Shown in pieces: positions 54,200 through 64,000 of a DNA stretch of 64,000 bases; positions within the stretch are counted from its first letter, which is position 1, and every line of letters begins with the position of its first letter. The notes under the pieces were generated by a model. It ran no database searches. It was not told the DNA's origin and was given only the letters and a program-made list of their open reading frames with translations. The stretch spans positions 85,161,140-85,225,139 of the forward strand of contig OZ010574.1 of assembly GCA_963932145.1 (NCBI GenBank), read 5' to 3'. The DNA is from Acanthosepion lycidas (Eukaryota; Mollusca; Cephalopoda; Sepiida; Sepiidae). The position numbers and the translations under genes were made by a program.

Positions 54200-54690
54200 A
54201 ATATTAGTTAAAGCTATGGAATCCTCCATACCTGCCTGCCATCCCCTACGGGAAGATGCACTCTTCCCCAAATTAACCTTTAACCAATCATCACTTCACT
54301 TTTCCAAACTCAACTTCCCATTGGTTAAAACGACACAAAAATGTAGCAAGTTGCGACAAATACTTTTTTCCCGCGCAGCTGTCTGGAGCCTATTTGAAAA
54401 CCCAAAAATCTATAAAAAAAAAAGAATCGCTCGACTTAATTCAAGTCAGTCAGACACTGAGTTTCGAGAGATGCCAGCAGACTCCACGCGTGCCAACACA
54501 CTGACTCAATAACACTACCAGCCTCTCATCAACTCAACACAACTCGCACTACTATTGCCGCGTGAAGAAACTTAACTTACAATTTACTAAAAAAATGACA
54601 TTATCACTATGAAATAGTAATTGTACATTTAATCCACTTTAGCATATCAGTCAAAGGCACACAACTCTTCATAACTTGAATCAACACTTA
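54200..54690 (+). repeat. Promoter-like repeat, copy B
   Basis: Same order as 21370: GGAATCCTCCATACC, GCACTCTTCCCC, ACCAATCATCAC, CCCATTGGTTAAAA, CCCGCGCAGCTGTCTGGAGC-CTAT, TCTATAAAAAAAA (TATA-like), AAGTCAGTCAGAC, CGAGAGATGCCAGCAGACTC, ACGCGTGCC. Confidence 0.68.
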
Positions 54691-55777
54691 CAATTGTCAC
54701 ATACATACACACTATTATTTGAACTCACACAAGTGACATTTTACCTTGCAAAAATCAAACTGTTTTAATTTCCCAAACAAACTTAAACCATCAACATTCA
54801 CTCACCAAATCTCTGCATGGACACTCTTTGCAGTCTTATCTCACTTGCCACGTTTACCAAGCAACCTATCATCACCTTGTGTATATCAAATATATATATA
54901 TATAAATTCATGTTATTGTTGAAATCTATAACTACGTTGTTTTTTTCCTTGATTTCTTCAAGTTGTATTGTCTTCATGTGTTCGTTTAATTTATTTGTTG
55001 TGGATAAATGCATAATGTACACGCACATTTTAGGCCTTCACACAATTTCACCTTCTGACACATCTTAGCATAAATTCTTCAACAAAGCTTTCCCTATTAT
55101 GATAACATAGGACCATTTGAAAAGGAAAAAAGTGACTATGGCAATATAACCTCATTTACGCATTCAAGGATAAAAAAAAATAAGAGAACCTTTGAATAGA
55201 TTAGAGTTTTTCCAGTCTCATCTGTAACAGTTCAACTGGTGTTGCACCCGTGTAGCAGATACACTTCCAATCTCGCCTGTTTTCCCGTCAACACGAGACT
55301 TTAATACGAGATTTTAACACTGTCATTTGACTTTGTCGGGCTGACTGTGATGCTGTGCTTGTGTAAATGATACAATTTCAATCCCACCTGTTGTCGCGTT
55401 AACACAAATCACACGATAACTTTACATTTGTTTAACGGTTTTTGTTTGAGATTAAAAGGTTGCAGTTGTCCATATTTTTATGTTGTTTCTCTAAATTTTA
55501 TTGTTACTTGCACAAATAATATTTCTCTAAAGTAGTATTATTATGATCATCATCGTCATCATCGTCATTATTATTATTGTTATTATTATTAATTCATTTG
55601 TAGAGTTATTTTTGGTAAATGACGAGCAAATACGTCTCATGGCACAATGAAAAATAAATAATAAATAAAATCTAAAGCCTGTCCCGAAACTGCACATTAG
55701 CGTCTTTCTTTGTCATTTAATAAATTTAATCTTATTTACCTAATTAAATGAATATAGCAATATCTAATCTTAACAAC
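54691..55777. other. Unannotated interval
   Basis: An ATC/ATT trinucleotide run at about 55545-55595; nothing else recognised. Confidence 0.4.
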
Positions 55778-55967
55778 CCCCCAAACCCCCCAAAAAACAC
55801 CCCCCCCCAAAAAAAACAAAAAAAACCCCCAAAACAACCCCCCCACAAAAAAAAACAACACTCCCCCCAAAAAAAACTCAAAAAAAACAAAAACAAAAAA
55901 GCAAAAAAACAAAAACAAAAGACCCCCCCCAAAAAAAAAACAAAAAAAAAACAAACAAACTGCATCA
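55778..55967 (+). repeat. C/A-only low-complexity tract
   Basis: About 190 bp composed almost wholly of alternating runs of 4-10 C and 3-9 A, with no regular unit. Open frames on both strands here are artefacts. Confidence 0.93.
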
Positions 55968-55984
55968 TGTAAAAAGGTTTGTGT

Positions 55985-56625
55985 GGAATTATTTTTTACC
56001 ATAGTCCAATATGGAAATTACAAATTGGATATACCAAAATGACACAAGTACAACAATTTAAATATTTGGAAAGTGTTTTAACAAAGGACGGAAAATCCAA
56101 CATTGAAATCAGAAGGTGCATTGAGATAGCAAAAAGGTGCCTTCCAAAAGCTAAGCAAAGTATTAAGAAATAGGAAAATTTGGTAAGGAACAAAGAAAAG
56201 AGTACTGAACTGTTACATAATATCAGTTCTCCGATATGGAAGTGAACGGTGTACAGTCTCTTCAAAGTTGGAGAAGAGACTTGGAGCAACAGAAATGTAG
56301 TTCTACAGGAGGATGCTGAGAATACCATGGACCAAACATGTGAGCAATGACAAGGTTTTAGAAAAATTGGAAAGAGGGCTTGGAAAATTTGATACTTACT
56401 GGGCAGATTGAAGGTAAGAGGGTCGGAGGAAATCAATGCATAAATTACGTAGCAAGCTTGAGTAGATGGATGGCAGAACAGGGTTTAGGAGAGATAACAA
56501 AAAGACAAAATTTATTAAGAGCTACAAAGGGCAGGGAATTGCTGAGTGCCATGATTGCCAATGTCCCGAAGGGACACGGCACATAGAAGAAGAAGAAGAA
56601 GAAGAAGAAGAAGAAGAAGAAGCAA
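55985..56625 (+). pseudogene. LINE C-terminal relic with (AGA)n tail
   Basis: TKMTQVQQFKYLESVLTKDG and KSNIEIRRCIEIAKRCLPKA (56035-56155), a decayed middle (VLQEDAENTMDQTCEQ in another frame), then SLSRWMAEQGLGEI (56456-56500) and ATKGRELLSAMIANVPKGHG T stop (56521-56586), followed by about 12 AGA units. The endonuclease and RT catalytic domains are missing by 5' truncation. Defines the 3' end of the family. Confidence 0.85.
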
Positions 56626-57980
56626 TAGGTCACTGGAACTAAACAGATAGAAATGAACAAGTGACAGACGTATAGTCCCTTATTACTGTAATAGTCGACA
56701 TGATAAATAGGGTAAGAAAAGAGAGAAAGCGTTAGGGGATAAAAAACATACTTCCTTCCGTAACGGGCGTAGTGAAACAAACTTAATATAAAATAAGGAG
56801 GTGGGTGTTTTTAATCAACAAACAAATTTTATATACAAACTTTTGAACGGTTTTCCATGAGTGGTTAATAATGGTATATGTACATGATGACATAAGTCAT
56901 AACATCGTTTTTTTATCTAACATAATTTAGTGCGTAAATACATTATTAAATATCCGTGAAGAAAAGAAAAGCCATAGTGTCTGTCTGTTTGGAGAATTAT
57001 CTTTGAGCTATAGTGTTCGTCATTAATTTGTGTGAAACAGCATGAATGGATTTAATTCAAACAAAGCGACCGAACTTGGCGAATGTCACCCTCCATCTGA
57101 CGTAGGCCAATTCGAACCGTGTTCTTACATATTGTGAATTGATCAAGTCTACAGGAATGTTCTTAAACAGTCTTAAAATTATTTTCTTTTATTTGAATTC
57201 TTCGTTAACACTACTGGATTAATGTGCGGGTGACATTTGCTCCGTAGTGGAAGTGTAAACTTCCGGCCAGGTTCTCCGACAAAGATCCAAAGTAGCTGTG
57301 CATGTTAATGTCAGAAAGATTTCATTGACCAGAGTTATTATTCATTTATTTTGTTTTAAAATAATCAGAATTGTATAAAAAAAAAGAAGCATCATATATT
57401 CAATGTAGACGATATTTGTATGTAGCCCTGGTGAATATGTAGTTAAGGAATTTATTGTTCGAATTGACTCAATGATCCCGACTACGGCCAGTTCCTTTTT
57501 AGACGATATTTTCATACAGCTTTTTTGTGACACTATCGAACCCGGTCACGAAGAAAAGTAGACCGTGAATTTATCTCAGTCCGAAGTGTCTGGTGTTTTA
57601 TGACCAGCAGTAAAGCCTAGTAAATAAGACCTTTAAAATAGTTACTCGCTGGCCAAACAGACGTGAAACAAATAAATAAATGGACATTTTCGGGATCAAG
57701 TGCCACTTGGCAGGCAGTTATCAAGTTCCGATCCTAAGTTTATATAAGCAGAGTAACAGTCAGGTGGAGATGCTGTCAGGTAGATTAGAGAGCCACGTGT
57801 CGTGATGTAGAGATGGGCAGAAGGGCTGTAAGAGCTCTTGCTGACTGAAGGGAAGATCTGATCCGTTAGACTATCGTCAGAGAATACCGTAACAGTATCG
57901 AAGTTGTCTTAAGTGTCACCAACCCATTCCCAAGTCCGTGCCTGGTGAATCCGTGAGTAAATAACCAACTATATTTATTG
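56626..57980. other. Unannotated, with a promoter-like segment
   Basis: 57735-57960 has a TATATAAGCAGAG TATA-like element followed by GTCAGGTGGAGATGCTGTCA and rises in GC; this could be a retroelement LTR (possible TGTGAC start at 57526) but no ends or target duplication are convincing. Confidence 0.3.
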
Positions 57981-58079
57981 GTGCGATAAAAAAAAGCATT
58001 AAAAGAAGACAATTTATAACAAAAAAAAAAAAAAAATTATAAATGTTCTTCTTTTAGTCTGTCTATTTTTATCGCACGA
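57981..58079. mobile_element. Hairpin MITE-like element
   Basis: GTGCGATAAAAA..ATTAAAAGAAGACAATTTATA (57981-58019) and its complement ending TTTTATCGCAC (58078) surround a poly-A loop. About 40-bp arms, imperfect. Confidence 0.7.
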
Positions 58080-58779
58080 ATAACATTTCGTTCTCTCTGC
58101 AAAGATATTTAAACCAAATATATTGAAAATAAAATTCCTATTTTAATTTCTCGTTGTGACCTTATTTTACTTTTCGTTCCATTATGAACGTACATCGGCC
58201 CTTTCCTAGTTTTTTTTTTTACGCCAACGATGACGGGAATCGAAATACAACTCTGGGGAAAGACTGAGAGTTAGACGCGGCTGTTTGTTTATATTTTATT
58301 TATGCAAATTTTTACTTTGTTCCCTCATACCGTTTCTACGCCGCTTTCTTTGATCGTATTGCATTTTGCGGTTGTGAAATCAAATTTACGATAAGAAGAC
58401 ACATCGTTTCATTTGTGGGGTAGTTAATGGTGTTGGTTAGAAAAGTATCAGAAGGGTTTTTGATCAAGGTTGCGTTTTTACATTAACACTCCACTTTAAA
58501 TGTGTAAAGAAAACACAAAAAATGAATGACGAGAGATCAATGAAATTCAACAAGTAAACATGTATTTAAAACAAGCATATACATATAATTCTGTTAATAA
58601 CAATAAAGATTAAATCACACGAAGTGGTTTCCCTTGTATTGTGTGAAGAACAAATGTATGTTGTAATAATAATGTCTTTTGTTTAAATTTGTTAGTAGTT
58701 TAAGAATGTTTGATGTTTGAGTTTGAAAGTTGAAATATTTGTGCAGAAGAATGATATAGTTCGAATAATTGACTTGGCT
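58080..58779. other. Unannotated interval
   Basis: Nothing recognised. A 118-codon minus-strand frame at 58615-58971 is low complexity and overlaps the following repeat. Confidence 0.4.
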
Positions 58780-59160
58780 TGTAAACAGACAGTACACTGT
58801 GTTGTGTTTATATCTGTGTGTGTTTGTGAGTAGAAAACTGAATATATATGTACGTGGTTTAGGTTGTGGAAATTTATAATCTACTGAAGTTATTTCTTTA
58901 ATTTCTACTTTTTTATAGATGTAAGGTGGCTCCCAGAACGAGCGCGGGAAGGATATTGAAGAAAGTGTCATTTAATGTGATTGGCCAAAAATCGACCAAT
59001 CGTTGATTTTTTTCTATAGCTAGTTTGGTGAAGCAAAAACACGAGAAATTTTTATGTGGCTCGTGCGATGCGTAAATTGTCTGTACAAAAGGTATTGTTT
59101 ATTTTCCGTCCAATTACTGTTGAGTAATTTGTGAGCGTGGTGTACATAGGCGTCCACTAC
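58780..59160 (-). repeat. Promoter-like repeat, copy B' (inverted relative to B)
   Basis: Plus strand GTGGCTCCCAGAACGAGCGC-GGGAAGG (58925-58951) and GTGATTGGCCAAAAATCGAC-CAATCG (58978-59003) match copy A'. Downstream GCGTAAATTGTCTGTACAAA-AGG and CCAATTACTGTTGAGT..GTGAGCGTGG also match. Confidence 0.66.
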
Positions 59161-59405
59161 ACATTCTTAACTTCATTTGATTTGCGGGAACTTCTCGTGA
59201 ACATTACAAAATTGAATTATCTTCCCTTGACTTAGCTATAATTTATGCACATGCCAGAAGGTAAGAAATTCGTCAGGTGACAGATTGGTCAGTGGTGCGA
59301 AATATAAGTCACCTGACCAGTTGGTCCCGATCTCTCAAAACGATACTACATCTACTCAGACTTCCATTTTATTTCGCTTTTTATAGCAGAATTCATCCCT
59401 TTGAC

Positions 59406-59650
59406 AATGCATGACAAAGTCAACTCACAAGTAAGAACCTAGTCCACTTCTCTTTTATATATCTTTTAATATGTGTCCGGATCGCTGCATGAACTAACCC
59501 TTGTCTAATTAAAGTTTTTTTTTTTTTTTTTAAATGTAATACAAGACAAAGTCAACTCACAAGTAAGACCCTAGTTCACTTCTCTTTTCTATGTATTTTA
59601 ATATGTATTCGGTTCGCTGTATGAACAAACATTTGTATAATTCAAGCGCT
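59406..59650. repeat. Direct duplication, about 110-bp units
   Basis: Units 59406-59512 and 59534-59650 share GACAAAGTCAACTCACAAGT, CTAGTCCACTTCTC/CTAGTTCACTTCTC, TTTTAATATGTGTCCGGATC/..ATTCGGTTC and CGCTGCATGAAC/CGCTGTATGAAC; separated by a poly-T of about 15. Confidence 0.82.
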
Positions 59651-59789
59651 GTAAATATGTAGATAAAGTATTTTTTCTTAAAATATACATAGATATGTAT
59701 TTGGTTGGATTGATGTGAGTTCGTGACCCTGGGTTTCACGCTTTTGGGATCGTCAGACAAAGTACCGCGCATATAATATATAAATAATT

Positions 59790-59794
<5 letters not shown>

Positions 59795-59843
<49 letters not shown>

Positions 59844-59844
59844 T

Positions 59845-59935
<91 letters not shown>
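59795..59935. repeat. Compound (TA)n(CA)n(TA)n microsatellite
   Basis: TA, CA and TA blocks in succession. Confidence 0.95.
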
Positions 59936-59936
<1 letters not shown>

Positions 59937-61044
59937 GCCCTTGTCTGTTTTCACTCATGAACAATATTGTTATCATATCGCGAGTCAAGTAATGCTTATA
60001 TCAGAATAGCGAAGCAAATTTATCTTCACCAACCATTCCAATCTTCTCTTTATTTGAATATTTAGAACACAAAGTTTCATCAATTGTAGAATTTCTTTTT
60101 TAAGTTTCATTATAATTGAAAAGTGCGATGTTTCCTTTAATACATTAACATATCTTTCAAAAATGTTTAAAACTTTTTTAATGCATGAATGTCAAATGCG
60201 TCCGATAAATGTCAAATAAAAGGTGAAAATAATAATTATTTCCGTATCCGATCAATAACTGAATTTATGAACAGCAATTAAAGAATGTTAATATTTTATT
60301 TAGTCAGGTGTGATGACGCGTGCGTATTGTGTGTGGATCAGTGAAGCTATAAGTCTGAACTTTGGGTGTTTGTAGATGAGTACAGTGAATACATTCTAGA
60401 ATGTGTGTCTGTGTTATTTATGGAACAGTTTGGGTTTCTGATACTTCTTTCTATGTTCGTGTCTGTGGGTGAGAGAGTTCGAATATGTCGCTAAGTCTGG
60501 GTATGTGTTTGTACCTTGATTTAAGAAAAAAATATATTTCCTCCAACTCAAAAGTACGAATAAACGTAAAGGAATTTAAAAGGAAAAATTACTCAGCAAA
60601 ATCGCACCCGTTAAAAATCACGTGACCTTTCCTTCCGTAAGGTCGAAATAGCTATTTCCGTTTTTTTTATTTTTTATTTTTTATTTGTTTGTTTGTTTGT
60701 TTGTTTGTTTGTTTCTTGTTGCTATTGGTGTCATTATTTTATATTTTTGCACCCTTTATTACGAGGCGGAAAAAAATGCAACCTTGAATCCATATTGTCT
60801 GGTTACTTGTTTTCTCTCTCTGTCTGCAGTTTGTCGATTTGCAGTACTTGGTCCCCCTTTTTTCTTTTGTTCACTCATTCCTTCATTGATGCTTCTCCCC
60901 TTGTCGTTGAACTTATGCTTTCTGTCTTTTTCTTTTTCATTTTTTCTTTTTTTTTTTTTTTTTGTTTTTTTATATTCCCTTATTTTTAATTCACTTTCAC
61001 TATTCATTTTATTCCTTCCTGTTTTTTATTTATCGGGTGTGCGG
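59936..61044. other. Unannotated interval with (TTTG)n
   Basis: A TTTG tetranucleotide run at about 60682-60715 and T-rich, C/T-biased sequence to 61020. No gene recognised. Confidence 0.4.
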
Positions 61045-61245
61045 ATTGTTTAACTGTGACTGACTTGGCAAGTGAAATCGGCGAACCGAGTTCGAATTCT
61101 CACCGAATTCATTACATTTACTTTCCTGCAATAAAAAGGTACAAATACATCTCGTCTCTTCCCGGTGTTGGATTAAACTGCAAAGCTGGCTGGGACTGAG
61201 GTGGCAACCAGTTTAGGAGAAGGAAAACTTTGAAGACGGGACCAT
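61045..61245 (+). mobile_element. tRNA-derived SINE
   Basis: Plus strand: AATCGGCGAACCGAGTTCGA-ATTCTCACC (box B GAGTTCGAATTCT), CATTACATTTACTTTCCTGC, GGTACAAATACATCTCGTCT, TTGGCAACC-like GGTGGCAACCAGTTTAGGAG, AAGGAAAACTTTG. Confidence 0.78.
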
Positions 61246-62507
61246 GATGAAGAATGTTGGAATTCGTCGAGCTGCCTTGTTTTCAGTGTCACGCGGTTGC
61301 TGTGGCTTTGGTACATCAACGATCATTTAGTTATGACTCTTGGAACGTTTTTAATTTAGTCGATTTTTCCTTCGACATTTTCATTGTTTACTTTCTCACT
61401 GCTCATTTATTTTTTGTTTTTGTTTTTTTTTAAATTTCTTTCATTATTCTTCTCTTTCGTAGATATTTAAAAAAAAATGTTTCTTTTTCATTTTCAATTC
61501 GTCTTCTTTTGTCAGTTTTTCCATTTTTTTCGTTGTTTTCCTTCTTTTATTTTGTTATTTTCTTACCCTAACCACGTTTGTTATTTTAATTCTCACATGT
61601 TGAAATTTCATGTTTTGCACTTACTTTATCTTCCTATTCTTTGTTCATTTTAGCACGCCTTTCACCTTCAGTTTTAATCATTTGTTTTCGTTCTCTTTCT
61701 CCCTCTCTTCTTTCCTTTTTTCGTTTTCTGTCATTTTTATTTTTTATATTTCAATGTATACTTAACTTTAAAAAAAAAATTATTTTGTTCTCAGAAGATT
61801 GCATATATTTCCGACATGTGTAACTACATACCTTATCAGTTAATAATTCTTGCGTCTTCACGTATCATCAGGTGTGCCTTTATCAGCTGAAAATAAATGG
61901 GAAAGGAAATAGAATCATGGCAAGTAGAATAAGAAGGAAGAAGACTTCAAGTGCAACCAACGAAGACTGTAAGTAATTATATTCTCTTCACAAGTATAAT
62001 GGACTAGTCAGTATTAATCAGATAACTACCACAGGAAATACCAATCATAAACTACGAAGATATCACTGGTTAAACACCAGCGACAAATAATGTCGAGAAT
62101 ATCAATGTCCATTGGACAAGACCAAGACGACATTTCAACAAGTTTCTTCATAGAATGGAGACATTGAGATCAGGGTGGCCATCAGCTAAATTCAAATGAA
62201 GCTTTTTCTTTACAAATGTGTCAGACATTGGCTTGCACAAAAAAAGAGGCAAATATGCCTGTGCACATCTGAAGTGGTGTGCACAGCTCGAGTCAGAAGA
62301 ATCCGAAAAGTACGTTCGGTTTCATCAAGATTAACATGCGCACTAATTTGGGCGAATTTGTTCATTTCGCAAAAGAAGGTCTTATTTTGCTATACATTTT
62401 GCACAGGGGCCTTAACACATTCGAGCCAAACGGACATTGGTGTTTTTTTTTTTTTTTGAAGTCCCACTGAATGATTTTCATCTCAAATATGGAACTGCAT
62501 TAATGCT
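61246..62507. other. Unannotated, T-rich; one doubtful small exon
   Basis: 61380-61760 is T-rich with no gene. At 61917-61968 an ATG opens MASRIRRKKTSSATNED and meets GTAAGT, which could be a small first exon, but nothing supports it further. 62196-62459 has an unassigned frame. Confidence 0.3.
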
Positions 62508-62880
62508 ATTTTCACCTCTCTCTTATCACGTCTCTCTTATCACCTCTCGCTTTTCACGTCTCTCTTATCACCTCTCTCTTTTCACGCCTCTCTTATCACC
62601 TCTCTCTTACTACCTCTCTCTTATCACGTCTCTCTTATCACCTCTCTTACCACCTCTCTCTTTTCACGTCTCTCTTATAACCTCTCTCTTATCACCTCTC
62701 TCTTTTCACGCCTCTCTTATCACCTCTCTCTTACTACCTCTCTATTATCACGTCTCTCTTATCACCTCTCTCTTACCACCTCTCTCTTTTCACGTCTCTC
62801 TTATCACCTCTCTCTTATCACGTATCTCTTATCACCTCTCTTTTATCACCTCTCTCTTTTCACGCCTCTTTTCCTGCTTC
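62508..62880 (+). repeat. Minisatellite, about 16-bp pyrimidine-rich units
   Basis: More than 20 units of TCTCTTATCACCTCTC with CACG/CACC and TTAT/TTTT variants. The long plus-strand open frame through it encodes repeats of SLITSLLSPLS and is not a gene. Confidence 0.93.
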
Positions 62881-63302
62881 TCTCTCTTCCCTCTCTCTCT
62901 TTTCATTTCTCTTTTTCCATCTTTAAGATTTCGTGCATGCTTATTTATATTTTAGCTTTCTTTAAACAAACAATATTTTAAATATGAATTTTTTTTTGTT
63001 ATATTTAGAAGATATTTTCAAGTGAATATAATTTTCAAATATTTTTTGGCATATTAAAAATATATTTTTAAGTTAATGTGATTTAAAAAATATTTTAAGT
63101 GAGTAAGATTTAAAAATACGAGTTATTTATACATTAAGTACTTTTTATTTCAACTTTCTTAAAATAGACACTATTTTAATGTTGAGATCAACTTCAGTGT
63201 TTTATAACCTGAACTGTCAGTTACCCAATTGGTCACGGGTAGTTTAGTATTTCCTAACTAACATTACACAAAAATATTTTAAAATACTAAAGAGTAAATT
63301 CA
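62881..63302. other. Unannotated AT-rich interval
   Basis: Nothing recognised. Confidence 0.4.
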
Positions 63303-64000
63303 TCTCTATCTATAAAAGGCAGGATGTGTGTGTGTGTAACGAATGCCCGGCCGCAATTTTCGACGGATTTGCACCAAAATTTACATGCACATGCTCCAAG
63401 TTAGCAGGAAGGCAAAGACCGACTTTGCATTTCCCATCTTCCACCGATAGTGGAAATAATCGATTTTTTTCATGCTTCTACGGCAGTTTTCATGTAGTTT
63501 GCGGCCATTTTCTACTGGCCAGAGTGAGAGCCAATAGCTGGCTGCCACGAATAGGCAGGAAGATTCTATTGGCCAGCGTGAGAGCCAACAGCTGACTGAC
63601 ACGAATTTTAACTAGCATGCAAAAAAAATCGATAGCTGCATTCGTCACAAGTGGGAAAAATTTAAATCTGCATGGCACTTTACTCCAATTAGCTCATTCG
63701 CTTCCTTAAACTCAACTTTGATTCTGATTCCGCAGAACTGAGTTGGGTGTGAAAAAGTATTTGTTGTTAACATTCTTTTTTCATTCGGTTTTTCCAGTTC
63801 AGTTACGAGTCCTTTTTAAAAGCTGATCGTTTTGTGTTCATTTTGTTTAGTTCTTTTTTCGTAACAGATTTAATGTTTAGTATAGAGCTTCGAATAAATT
63901 TGCAATGTGAGATAGGCAAGAAGTAAGGCATGTAGCAACATCAGCACGGCAAAGGGCATTCCTTTAAAGGCAAAGAAGGGCAAAAATATTTTAAGTCAAG
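63303..64000 (+). mobile_element. Non-autonomous Helitron, cut by the window edge
   Basis: Begins TCTCTATCTATAAAAGGCAG after an A and proceeds through TGTGTGTGTGTAACGAATGC, ATTTTCGACGGATTTGCACC, ATGCACATGCTCCAAGTTAG to the window end at a point equivalent to 40677, about 70 bp before the expected CTAG terminus. Opposite orientation to the 40605 copy and very similar. Confidence 0.75.

Noticed and set aside
55736-56002. Overlapping Phe/Gly/Trp-rich and Pro/Lys-rich frames.
   Set aside because: Translation of the C/A-only tract on both strands.
57526-57980. Candidate LTR starting TGTGAC.
   Set aside because: No matching end or target duplication; the hairpin at 57981 complicates the right border.
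60685-61053. A 122-codon hydrophobic plus-strand frame.
   Set aside because: Starts in a TTTG repeat and runs through T-rich sequence; hydrophobicity follows from base composition.
62437-62955. A 172-codon plus-strand frame.
   Set aside because: Entirely built from the CT-rich minisatellite.

Overview
The window is animal nuclear DNA, most likely from a coleoid cephalopod such as an octopus. It is AT-rich, full of (TA)n and (CA)n microsatellites, and almost all recognisable sequence is transposon-derived. The cephalopod call is an inference: it rests on the dense tRNA-derived SINEs, the mixture of LINE, Penelope-like, mariner, hAT and Helitron families, and one host exon whose protein is clearly metazoan. 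There are no bacterial features, operons or CRISPR arrays.

Only one host coding segment is convincing: the first coding exon of TMX1, a thioredoxin-related ER transmembrane protein, on the minus strand at 20810-20958 with a consensus splice donor. I could not find its second exon (the one carrying the PWCPAC-type active site) anywhere to the left, so intron 1 probably runs beyond the left edge and is at least about 20 kb. A few other short open frames (19690, 39464, 61917) are noted but not assigned.

Region by region. 1-9 kb: a TIR element of unknown superfamily, a MADE1-like mariner MITE, two broken mariners, a 5S/tRNA chimeric SINE and a LINE C-terminus. 9-20 kb: LINE and SINE fragments in both orientations, a second MITE, a pogo-like element, a hAT element with a perfect 8-bp target duplication. 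20-30 kb: TMX1 exon 1, an inverted pair of a promoter-like repeat, minisatellites, a SINE split by a solo LTR. 30-38 kb: a (TA)n-flanked palindrome, a Penelope-type repeat region with a hammerhead-ribozyme-like motif, a 35-bp minisatellite, a deleted mariner, hAT-like elements. 38-44 kb: a full 5S/tRNA SINE, a Helitron, LINE ends, a LINE with twin-priming inversion. 44-47 kb: the best-preserved element, a Penelope-like element (reverse transcriptase plus GIY-YIG endonuclease) arranged as a large inverted duplication between (TA)n tracts. 47-54 kb: a second hammerhead-like motif, SINE, an LTR-type element inside a TA microsatellite, hairpin MITEs, a repeat carrying a third MITE. 54-64 kb: more promoter-like repeat copies, LINE fragment, minisatellites, and a Helitron running off the right edge.

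The most interesting signals are the SINE whose head joins a 5S rRNA module to a tRNA module (two loci), the hammerhead-like motifs with palindromic stem III, the Penelope-like inverted dimer, the recurrent placement of element ends against (TA)n tracts, and the promoter-like repeat found four times in inverted pairs. All family assignments are from reading the sequence; no database was searched.
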